Source: Acidimicrobiia bacterium
Lineage (GTDB): Bacteria > Actinomycetota > Acidimicrobiia > Spongiisociales > UBA4744
Direction: 5' to 3'
Length of the DNA stretch: 64,000 nt
NCBI GenBank assembly: GCA_029863625.1
Contig: JAOTUY010000002.1
Span: 1 to 64,000 of the forward strand
A program made the position numbers and the translations under genes. The notes below the pieces were generated by a model. It saw only the letters and a list, made by a program, of their open reading frames with translations. It searched no databases and was not told the origin of the DNA. Numbering within the stretch: position 1 is the stretch's first letter; every line of letters begins with the position of its first letter. Shown one piece after another: positions 57,281 through 64,000 of the stretch.

Positions 57281-57724
57281 ATGTGCGTGCCGGCAGTCGA
57301 AGTCTCCGTCGTGATCCAGACGCCCCTCGAACAGGTTTGGGCGGCCGCGGCCAATCTCGAATCACACGTCGAGTGGATGGCCGACGCCGAGTCGATCACC
57401 TTCCTCACCGCCAGGCGCCGGGGGCCGGGAACCCGCATGGAGGTTGGTACCCGGGTGGGGCCCTTTCGAACGACCGACATCATGCAGGTAACGGAGTGGG
57501 TCGACCGCCAACGCATCGGCGTCCGCCACACGGGTCTGGTGACCGGTGAGGGCGCATTTGAGATCGAGTCGATCGATCCCGGCACGACCAGATTCACCTG
57601 GCGGGAACAGTTGACGTTCCCCTGGTATTTGGGCGGGCCGTTGACTGCCAGGGCTGCCTCACCGGTCCTCGCGGCCATCTGGAAACGCAACCTGAAGCGA
57701 CTGAAACGGCTCCTCGAACGCTGA
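57281..57724 (+). CDS. SRPBCC-family (polyketide cyclase-like) protein
   Basis: A 147-aa START/Bet v1-fold protein with a ligand cavity: VVIQTPLEQVWAAAANLESH starts the fold and a C-terminal long helix (PVLAAIWKRNLKRLKRLLE) closes it. Start chosen at ATG 57281; GTG at 57287 is an alternative. Ligand unknown. The upstream part of the open frame is repeat DNA. Confidence 0.8.
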   Translation: MCVPAVEVSVVIQTPLEQVWAAAANLESHVEWMADAESITFLTARRRGPGTRMEVGTRVGPFRTTDIMQVTEWVDRQRIGVRHTGLVTGEGAFEIESIDPGTTRFTWREQLTFPWYLGGPLTARAASPVLAAIWKRNLKRLKRLLER

Positions 57725-57729
57725 CGCGG

Positions 57730-58344
57730 CTACCTGCCGGGCGGTTCCGGAGGCAGTCCAAACATCAGCGTTTCGGGTTCTTCCCAACGGCGGGGTTCCC
57801 GAACCCGCTCCGCCCTTCCGATCGGTGACCGGAACGGGACTGGGGTGATGGGCCGGAACGGGCCCAAAAAGCACAGGGCGATCCCGGCCAGAATGAAAAC
57901 CGCACCGACGAGCTTCACGACTTCAGCGATCCCGGCTGCGCCGTTCATGTTGCCAAGGGCTGCCGGGCCCAGCAGGTAGGCCCAGTCGTGTGATCCTCCG
58001 ATGAGCGGTAGCCGTTGGAAAGGTGCGTCGGCGATATAGACGCTCACGTCGGCGGCGCTGGCTCCAGCCCACGCGAGACACAACCCTGCGCCCATAAGAT
58101 CACGACGTCGCAGCCCGAAGTACGCCGCCAGTCCGAGAGGGACCGCCACCTGGAAGACACTCCCCATAAGGGCAGCAATAACGTCCGAGAGAGCATAGGT
58201 GAGCATGTGGCCCAATTCGTGAAAACCGAGATCGACTCCGCCCAGCAAGGGAACCCGTCGCTGTTGCACGAATGGGAAGTACCCGATCACCGCGCAGCCG
58301 AGTACACCGGCCACGTATCTCCAGGTGGTTTTCCACGATTCCAC
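57730..58344 (-). CDS. Multi-pass membrane protein with HELGH motif
   Basis: A membrane protein of about 204 aa if started at GTG 58344 (VESWKTTWRYVAG); the frame extends upstream to 58512 without support. Five to six hydrophobic segments. The second starts GFHELGHMLTYALSD, an HExxH zinc motif placed at a membrane edge as in site-2 or M50-type proteases. No third ligand is obvious. The C-terminal tail is Pro/Arg-rich. Confidence 0.55.
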   Translation of the reverse strand: MESWKTTWRYVAGVLGCAVIGYFPFVQQRRVPLLGGVDLGFHELGHMLTYALSDVIAALMGSVFQVAVPLGLAAYFGLRRRDLMGAGLCLAWAGASAADVSVYIADAPFQRLPLIGGSHDWAYLLGPAALGNMNGAAGIAEVVKLVGAVFILAGIALCFLGPFRPITPVPFRSPIGRAERVREPRRWEEPETLMFGLPPEPPGR

Positions 58345-58747
58345 ACCAAATCCATCGGCTCTTTCGTCGGGAATCTGAACGGCGCTAATCCGACAGAGTC
58401 GCCAAGCATGGAAAGACAAATGATCATCGCGGCCCGGTCCGCGGGCCACCGGACTCGGCCAACGGTGGCCACGCGTACGCCGTAGGCGCCAACCTGCTTG
58501 AGGTGAGGTCACCTGTCGCCGACCTTCGCCGCTTGATACTCCGATCGGCGGGCTGCGTCGGACGGATGAGCAAGTCGAAGTTCGTGACGATCACGGGCTT
58601 GAATCGCCGCAGGGCGAACCGCCGAAGAAGACCCAGGAGTGCGCCGCCGTTTGGCTTCCGAGGGAACCGTGAACCCGCCGGGTACCGGGGTTTTCGAACC
58701 GGGCGGCCACTACCTGGATCACGATTGCTGGGTGCTGCGTCGCAGTA

Positions 58748-59515
58748 CTACGAACCGGTGAAGCGCGCCGCTCGCTTATCGATGAAGGCGGCCACACCCT
58801 CGCGGGCATCATCTGTCCGGAAACACGCCTGAAAGGCATCGACCTCGGCACGGAGTCCAGGTTCAATCGGCAGGCGCAACGCATCGTTGAGGGCACGCCT
58901 GGCTGCTCCATAGGCCAGAGTCGGCCCTGCGGCCCACCGCTCGGCATCGGCCATGGCCGCTTCCAAGAGCTGAGCGGCCGGTAGGACCTTGTCGGCCAGC
59001 CCTATGGCGATGGCCTCTTCGGCCCCGAGGTGCCGACCGGAAAAGATGATCTCCTTGGCTCGCTGATAGCCGACCAGGCGAGGAAGGCGTTGCGTGCCAC
59101 CCGCGCCGGGAATCAGGCCCAGCAGGATCTCCGGCTGTCCCACGCGGGCGTCGTCGGCGAAATATCGGAAGTCGGCGCCCATCGCCAGCTCCAGACCACC
59201 TCCGAGCGCAAATCCGCGCACGGCGGCAATGGTTGGCTTCTCGAGCGTTTCAAGAAGCCGAACGGCTTGGCCAAGATCGGCGGCCAAACTGTCTTCGCTG
59301 CCGCGGTCGTAAGCGACTTGGAAGCCTTTGATGTCGGCTCCCGCCGCGAAGTGCGGCTCCCCGGTCACCATCACCGCCCGGATCCTCGGGTCGGCTGCCT
59401 CCGTGAACGCTGCTGTCAGATCCGCCGATAGTTCGGCCGAAAGGGCATTGACGGGCGGTCGGTTTAGCACGATCCGGGCGACGTTCCCGTCTACTGAGTA
59501 CTCGACGAGCGACAT
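58748..59515 (-). CDS. Enoyl-CoA hydratase/isomerase-family protein
   Basis: A 255-aa crotonase-fold enzyme started at MSLVEYSVDGNVARIVLN (59515). Oxyanion-hole residues lie in FAAGADIKGF and RGFALGGGLELAMGADF; the Glu of GQPEILLGLIPGAGGT matches a hydratase catalytic acid. The upstream 236 bases before 58748 hold no gene. Next to meaB in a possible acyl-CoA context. Confidence 0.9.
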   Translation of the reverse strand: MSLVEYSVDGNVARIVLNRPPVNALSAELSADLTAAFTEAADPRIRAVMVTGEPHFAAGADIKGFQVAYDRGSEDSLAADLGQAVRLLETLEKPTIAAVRGFALGGGLELAMGADFRYFADDARVGQPEILLGLIPGAGGTQRLPRLVGYQRAKEIIFSGRHLGAEEAIAIGLADKVLPAAQLLEAAMADAERWAAGPTLAYGAARRALNDALRLPIEPGLRAEVDAFQACFRTDDAREGVAAFIDKRAARFTGS

Positions 59516-59578
59516 AGCGAACTCCCTTTGGCTGGCGTTAACCCACAATAACGGTGGGTTCCCGACCACCCGCCGGGA

Positions 59579-60523
59579 TCAACCGCCATCCAGGAGCCGT
59601 CGGGCGGCCGTCCAGGGATCCAGGCGGCGAGCACCCACCTCCGCCGCGAGGGTGACGAACCGGTCGTCCTCCGGGGCACCCTCAATCCGGCGCAGCAGCT
59701 CGGCGACCACCGCTCGATGCAGCTCCCGGCGGAGGCGGGCCGAACGTGTCTCGATGAGCCGTCCCGTAGATGCGAGGAAATCACGATGCTCCTGAACAGC
59801 ATCCCAGACGGACCCAATCCCCTCGCCTGTCGTGGCGACGGTGGCCAGCACCGGAGGACGCCAGGCTCGTTCTGCGCCCAGATCGAGCATCTGTTCCAGG
59901 TCGCGCACCGCCTCGGCGACACCCTCGCGATCAGCCTTGTTGACGACGAAGATGTCACCGATTTCAAGGAGTCCGGCCTTATTGGCTTGAACGCTATCGC
60001 CCCAACCCGGGTTGACGACCACCACCGTCGTGTCGGCGCTTTCGACGATCTCTACCTCTGCCTGTCCGACGCCGACGGTTTCGACGAATACGTAGGGGAG
60101 TCCGATCGCGTCGAGGATCATGATGGCCTTGGGGGTTGCTTCTGCCACACCTCCCAGGTGGCCGCGACTTCCCATAGACCGGATGTAGACACCCGGATCT
60201 CCGATGTGGTCCTGCATGCGAATCCGATCGCCCAGGATCGCACCACCGGTGAACGGGCTCGACGGGTCAACTGCCAGGATCCCAACCTCGTCACCGATCG
60301 ACCGAACGTGGCGGATAAGCTGGTCGGTCAGTGTGCTCTTCCCCGACCCTGGGGCGCCGGTCAGACCGACCACGTGGGCCACACCCGTGCGGGGGAACAG
60401 GGTCGCCAGGATCTCGCCGGCACTCGGGTGGTGGTCTTCGACCAGACTGATCAGCCGGGCGACCGCCCGAGCGTCGTGCTGTAAAGCCGCTTCGATTAGT
60501 TCAGCCGTGGTACGGGTCGTCAT
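59579..60523 (-). CDS. meaB: Methylmalonyl-CoA mutase-associated GTPase MeaB
   Basis: A 314-aa G3E GTPase. P-loop VGLTGAPGSGKSTLTDQL, then GILAVDPSSPFTGGAILGDRIRM with switch Asp, VFVETVGVGQAE as Walker B/G3 and VVNKADREGV as the base motif. It protects and reloads B12-dependent mutases. No mutase gene is in the window. Confidence 0.94.
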   Translation of the reverse strand: MTTRTTAELIEAALQHDARAVARLISLVEDHHPSAGEILATLFPRTGVAHVVGLTGAPGSGKSTLTDQLIRHVRSIGDEVGILAVDPSSPFTGGAILGDRIRMQDHIGDPGVYIRSMGSRGHLGGVAEATPKAIMILDAIGLPYVFVETVGVGQAEVEIVESADTTVVVVNPGWGDSVQANKAGLLEIGDIFVVNKADREGVAEAVRDLEQMLDLGAERAWRPPVLATVATTGEGIGSVWDAVQEHRDFLASTGRLIETRSARLRRELHRAVVAELLRRIEGAPEDDRFVTLAAEVGARRLDPWTAARRLLDGG

Positions 60524-60602
60524 CGGGCCAGTCTCAAGCGTGGGTCTCCAAGTTACAACTCAGAGATCGGATCTTCAGAAAAGGCCGGCGCTCTCGCCCT
60601 GC

Positions 60603-60890
60603 TCAGATTGCGTTGACTTCGTCGACGCCGGGGACACGCTCGGTCAGGATCCGTTCGATCCCTGCTTTGAGGGTCATAGTTGAGAGTGGGCAACCGCCGC
60701 AGGCTCCGACCATCTGCAGATTCACGGTCCCGCCTTCCACACCGAGCAGGACCAGATCACCACCGTCTGCTTGGAGGGCGGGACGGATGTACTCGAGGGT
60801 TGATTCGAGCACGGCCAGGTCTACCTGCGGATGCTCGGTCTGCAGGGTGGCGCCTTTGGTGATGTCTTCTACGGTCGTATCGTCAGTCAT
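60603..60890 (-). CDS. NifU-like (Nfu) Fe-S scaffold domain protein
   Basis: A 95-aa protein consisting of one NifU C-terminal domain: LEYIRPALQADGGDLVLLGVEGG and the cluster-binding CxxC in VGACGGCPLSTMTLKAGIE. It carries a [4Fe-4S] cluster to client proteins. It starts upstream of meaB with an 79-base gap. Confidence 0.92.
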   Translation of the reverse strand: MTDDTTVEDITKGATLQTEHPQVDLAVLESTLEYIRPALQADGGDLVLLGVEGGTVNLQMVGACGGCPLSTMTLKAGIERILTERVPGVDEVNAI

Positions 60891-60941
60891 GGCTCACAAA
60901 AGTGTAGAGGCACTCGGAAACTAGGAGCGGAGAGCCCGGAC

Positions 60942-62525
60942 CTACGGCCGCCTCACCAGCTCAACAGTGATGAAGGAGTCGGCAACACCTTCCGGCGAGC
61001 GGGCCTCGATGAGGACGCGATATCGGCCCGGACCGGCCACTATTCCATTGACGCTTCCGTCCCATACCAGGGCGAATTGGCCCGCTTCACGCAACGTCCA
61101 AGGCGCCTCACCGATCACCCCCGGACCGTCAAAGACAACCAGACGGACCTCAGCTGCGGCGGCCAGCGTGCCGGTCACGACCACCGAGCTTCCGGCGGGC
61201 GAAACCACGAGGGGCTCGAGATCCCGCAGGGCCGGAGGTAGCCCAAAACCTTCGGGCGGATATACCGCAACATCATCGGCACGTGCGGTGAACCGCCAGC
61301 TTCCCAAAGCGACGGTGGCGATCGGCTCACCGTCGGCGACAACTGCGATAGGCCCGTCGGCGGTGACAACCACCTCCGCTTCGCCCCACTCCAAACCGAC
61401 GGCGATTTGGTCCGGAAGCGTCTCCCCAGCCGGTTGAGGCTTCAACCCCCCGTAATAGTGACCGAGGATCTCGTCGTAGCTGCTGCCGGCTTCGGCCAGT
61501 GCCAGGGCGCCGTATTGGCTCATCCCCACCAGGTGGCCCCATCCGTGTCCCGAGATGGTGTAGATCTCATCAACAACGATGAACCCGGAGCGAAAATCCT
61601 CGGGATACCTCCAGTCCTTTGCGATGGTGTAGGTGGGCGACAACACCGTCTGCGGATAGCGTTTCCCATCGGGTCGCTGGGCCGGAAGCAGCTCCGGCGC
61701 GACCTGGGGCCCGTAGCGATTCATCACGCCGCGGAAATCCCAACTGGTGAGCGATCGGGTCCGGCCATCTGCATCGAGCTCGACCATCCAGGCGCCGGCC
61801 CCATCGGCGGTGGTGCGCACCCTGGCCCCCTGCAACCGGCCGTCGATCCTTTCTGCCTCGCGCAGTATGGCCTCCAGTACCGAGCGGGGAACCTCAAACG
61901 ACCAGTCGACGAACGGAGAATGTTCACCCGGCGAGTCCACTGCTCTGAGGTAGGGCACACCGTTGCCGCCGAATACGTCGCGGACATCTCGCGTTCTGCC
62001 ACCGGTGGTCGACGAGTAGAGGGCCTGGGCGGGTGCGCCATTGAAGAGCAGCACTTCATCGGTAGTTGCGGCAACGGCGGCTGCCCACTGGTCACCGCCG
62101 GAACCCTCAACCTGATCAAGACCTCCATACACCTGACAGGCCGGAGTGGCACAAATGTCAAAGCCGTAGGTCGCCCCCGAGCCTGCCCGGCCCCGCGACA
62201 AGGTCCAGGCCAGATAGGTACGGGCGGCGACCACCTGGGTCTTCAACGCTTCCTCGGGCCAGGAGAAGGGGACTTCCTGAATCCCGAGCAGGTAGCCCTC
62301 CGGCTCGACACGCTCGACAACCACCAGTCCGTCGGAGGCGGACTTCACTTCCAATTGGCCGGCATACCGGCGCCCGCTCCACGACAATACGGTGCCCTCA
62401 GAGGGTGTCAGCAGGATGGCCTCATAGAGACCAAAGGTCCCCTCTTCCTCTTCTTGAGCAGAGGCGGGCCGGCCGGCAACCAGCCAGACGCAGATCAGCA
62501 CGGCGAGGGTCCTACTGCGCCGCAC
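60942..62525 (-). CDS. SpoIID/LytB-domain secreted protein
   Basis: A 527-aa protein from the GTG at 62525 that overlaps the murA stop. Signal peptide RTLAVLICVWLVAGRPASAQ; an N-terminal SpoIID domain (EVPFSWPEEALKTQVVAARTYLAW, YSSTTGGRTRDV, GHGWGHLVGMSQYGALALA) and C-terminal beta domains. SpoIID is a peptidoglycan lytic transglycosylase in Bacillus; here a wall-remodelling role beside murA is likely. Confidence 0.88.
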   Translation of the reverse strand: MRRSRTLAVLICVWLVAGRPASAQEEEEGTFGLYEAILLTPSEGTVLSWSGRRYAGQLEVKSASDGLVVVERVEPEGYLLGIQEVPFSWPEEALKTQVVAARTYLAWTLSRGRAGSGATYGFDICATPACQVYGGLDQVEGSGGDQWAAAVAATTDEVLLFNGAPAQALYSSTTGGRTRDVRDVFGGNGVPYLRAVDSPGEHSPFVDWSFEVPRSVLEAILREAERIDGRLQGARVRTTADGAGAWMVELDADGRTRSLTSWDFRGVMNRYGPQVAPELLPAQRPDGKRYPQTVLSPTYTIAKDWRYPEDFRSGFIVVDEIYTISGHGWGHLVGMSQYGALALAEAGSSYDEILGHYYGGLKPQPAGETLPDQIAVGLEWGEAEVVVTADGPIAVVADGEPIATVALGSWRFTARADDVAVYPPEGFGLPPALRDLEPLVVSPAGSSVVVTGTLAAAAEVRLVVFDGPGVIGEAPWTLREAGQFALVWDGSVNGIVAGPGRYRVLIEARSPEGVADSFITVELVRRP

Positions 62526-63780
62526 CGGCCGGCCGGCGTTCGAGATCCCCTCCGAGTGATTGCAACCGCCCGACGAAGTCTTCGTAGCCACGATCGATGT
62601 GGTGGATGTCCCCGACCACCGTTTGGCCCTCGGCCCGGAGGGCCGCCAGCACCAGAGAGGCCCCGGCACGGATGTCGGGTGCGATCACCGGACAACCCGA
62701 CAGTTTCTCGACCCCCCTGATGACGGCGTGCTGCCATTCAGTCGTGATATCTGCGCCCATCCGCATCAGCTCACCGGCATAGCGGAACCGTGCGTCATAG
62801 ATGTTCTCGGTGATGACCGAGGTGCCGGACGCGACGCTGAGCAGAGCAACCATCTGCGGCTGCATGTCCGTATGGAAACCCGGGAAAGGAAGGGTGGCGA
62901 AATCCACCGGAAGCGGTCGTTCCGGTCCGGCTACCGTGAACCAGTCGTCACCACGTCCGATCGTACAACCCACGTCTGTCAGCTTTCTCAGCTCCATTCG
63001 AAGGTGGTCTGGAACGCAGCGCTCAATCCTGACTTCTCCGCCGGTGATGGCGCCCGCCACCGCATACGTTCCTGCTTCGAGACGGTCGGCGAGCACTTCG
63101 TGGGTCGTCGGCTGGAGGGTATCCACGCCTTCCACCGTGATGACCGATGTTCCGGCGCCCTGAATCCGAGCCCCCATCTTGGTCAGGAAAGCAGCCAGGT
63201 CTTCGATCTCCGGTTCGCGGGCGGCATTGTGGACCGTTGTTTCGCCGGTCGCCAGAACGGCCCCCAGCAGCACATTCTCGGTTGCGCCGACACTCGGGAA
63301 CTCCAGACCGATCTCGGTTCCTACCAGCCCGCGGGGAGCTCTGGCCATGAGCACTCCATGCTCTAATTCAAACTCGGCGCCCATTTTCCGAAGCCCATCG
63401 ATGTGCATGTCGATGGGCCGGGCTCCCAGGTCGTCACCGCCGGGAAACGCCACCATGGCCACGCCCCCGCGCGCCAGCAACGGACCCAGTACAACAATCG
63501 AAGCTCGCATCTGACGAACGAGATCGAGTGGTGCCTCCGGTCGCAGCTGATCCGGCACCTCGACCGTGAGAGCATGACCGTCGAAGGAACATGTCGCGCC
63601 GATGTGTTCGAGCACCCGGCCCATGAGGACAACATCAAGAATCCCGGGGACGTTGCGCAACTGGTGCGTCCCGGGCGCCAGCAACATCGCCACCATCTGC
63701 TTGAGGACGGCGTTCTTGGCGCCCAGCACCGCAACAGACCCGTTGAGCGGCTTGCCGCCGGTAACAATGATCTCTTCCAT
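62512..63780 (-). CDS. murA: UDP-GlcNAc enolpyruvyl transferase with Asp active site
   Basis: A 422-aa MurA making the first committed peptidoglycan precursor. GAKNAVLKQM near the N-terminus; RQMRASIVVLGPLLARGG; and the catalytic loop FPGGDDLGARPIDMHI, where the usual Cys (as in GGC.IGARP) is Asp116. This Cys-to-Asp change occurs in mycobacterial MurA and removes the fosfomycin target. ATG at 63780; the frame to 63810 adds nothing. Confidence 0.94.
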   Translation of the reverse strand: MEEIIVTGGKPLNGSVAVLGAKNAVLKQMVAMLLAPGTHQLRNVPGILDVVLMGRVLEHIGATCSFDGHALTVEVPDQLRPEAPLDLVRQMRASIVVLGPLLARGGVAMVAFPGGDDLGARPIDMHIDGLRKMGAEFELEHGVLMARAPRGLVGTEIGLEFPSVGATENVLLGAVLATGETTVHNAAREPEIEDLAAFLTKMGARIQGAGTSVITVEGVDTLQPTTHEVLADRLEAGTYAVAGAITGGEVRIERCVPDHLRMELRKLTDVGCTIGRGDDWFTVAGPERPLPVDFATLPFPGFHTDMQPQMVALLSVASGTSVITENIYDARFRYAGELMRMGADITTEWQHAVIRGVEKLSGCPVIAPDIRAGASLVLAALRAEGQTVVGDIHHIDRGYEDFVGRLQSLGGDLERRPAGAAQ

Positions 63781-63895
63781 AGTGCGGATTGTACGTTTGG
63801 CACGGCCCATTTCCGCCTACCGGCTCAAATGGGGCCGTCCTGGCAATAGAAACGGCGGCTACGCTTCGCCGGCCGGACGACACCGAGGAGAGAAC

Positions 63896-64000
63896 GTGCG
63901 AGTGGCCATCGGAGCCGACCATGCTGGATTCCAGCTCAAAGAAGATCTGGCCAAACTGCTTGCAGATCAGGGATACGCCATTCTCGACATGGGGACTCAC
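63896..64000 (+). CDS. rpiB: Ribose-5-phosphate isomerase B, partial
   Basis: The first 35 codons of an RpiB-like protein cut by the window edge: RVAIGADHAGFQLKEDL with the family Asp-His, then GYAILDMGTH. GTG start at 63896 after GAGGAG. It diverges from murA and interconverts ribose- and ribulose-5-phosphate. Confidence 0.88.
   Translation, partial: MRVAIGADHAGFQLKEDLAKLLADQGYAILDMGTH

Noticed and set aside
61407..62720. A 437-codon plus-strand frame opposite the SpoIID gene
   Set aside because: Antisense to a gene with a signal peptide and SpoIID motifs; no domain or ribosome binding site.

Overview
The window looks like one stretch of a high-GC actinobacterial chromosome, most plausibly an uncultured Acidimicrobiia-like Actinomycetota member. 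The reasons are a mycothiol-dependent (MDMPI) enzyme, abundant GTG/TTG starts, tight ATGA-coupled minus-strand operons, and a MurA with Asp in place of the active-site Cys, as in mycobacteria. Taxonomy is inferred from gene content only; there is no rRNA here.

The strongest discovery is two candidate selenoproteins that routine gene calling would truncate. (1) At 5628-6296 (minus) an AhpD/carboxymuconolactone-decarboxylase protein has an in-frame TGA where the second Cys of its CxxC motif belongs (C-N-Y-U). (2) At 13985-14656 (plus) a peroxiredoxin-like protein has an in-frame TGA at the catalytic Cys (W-U-P-Y-C). In both genes a stem-loop follows whose apical loop starts exactly 21 nt after the TGA and begins with GG; in the peroxiredoxin the loop is GGUC, as in the E. 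coli fdhF SECIS. The first gene is ATGA-coupled to a paralogue that has lost both redox positions.

Layout. 1-3.1 kb: HxlR regulator with a three-half-site operator, a duplicated ABM-like protein, then a scar in which a truncated VOC gene abuts a decayed tyrosine integrase ending in tRNA-Glu(CTC), followed by tRNA-Gln(CTG). 3.2-6.8 kb: PPK2, a mycothiol-dependent enzyme, the CMD pair and DoxX. 7.1-11.2 kb: acoX-acoA-acoB-acoC, a 2-oxo acid/acetoin dehydrogenase operon without E3. 11.4-14.7 kb: an unknown secreted protein, a quinone reductase and the Sec-peroxiredoxin. 14.7-19.0 kb: a carbohydrate ABC importer. 19.3-22.7 kb: an island-like segment bounded by tRNA-Glu(TTC) and a decayed copy of its 3' half, holding an MDR reductase, an alpha/beta hydrolase and fragments. 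22.8-28.9 kb: gltX, FAH, thioesterase, unknown gene, ilvE and S9 peptidase. 29-32.8 kb: pgpA, serA, USP, ureohydrolase. 32.9-39.4 kb: a tungstate-type ABC importer, HAD phosphatase and gatCAB. 40-47.3 kb: hybrid PAS/GAF histidine kinase, EEP hydrolase, arsenate reductase-like protein, GH57 glucanotransferase and glycogen synthase. 47.4-51 kb: Flp pilin, dodecin and dapC-dapD-dapE. 51-57.2 kb: DUF3105 lipoprotein, ligA, a MetE-like protein, mnmA and cysteine desulfurase. 57.3-64 kb: SRPBCC and HELGH membrane proteins, enoyl-CoA hydratase, meaB, Nfu, SpoIID-domain protein, murA and the start of rpiB.

Genes that work together: gltX, gatCAB, tRNA-Glu (x2) and tRNA-Gln form the indirect Gln-tRNA pathway. 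Cysteine desulfurase and MnmA form the tRNA 2-thiouridine route. dapCDE supplies lysine and peptidoglycan precursors. GH57 and GlgA handle alpha-glucan. The Sec-peroxiredoxin, Sec-AhpD-like protein, DoxX and mycothiol enzymes suggest a thiol/selenol redox theme.
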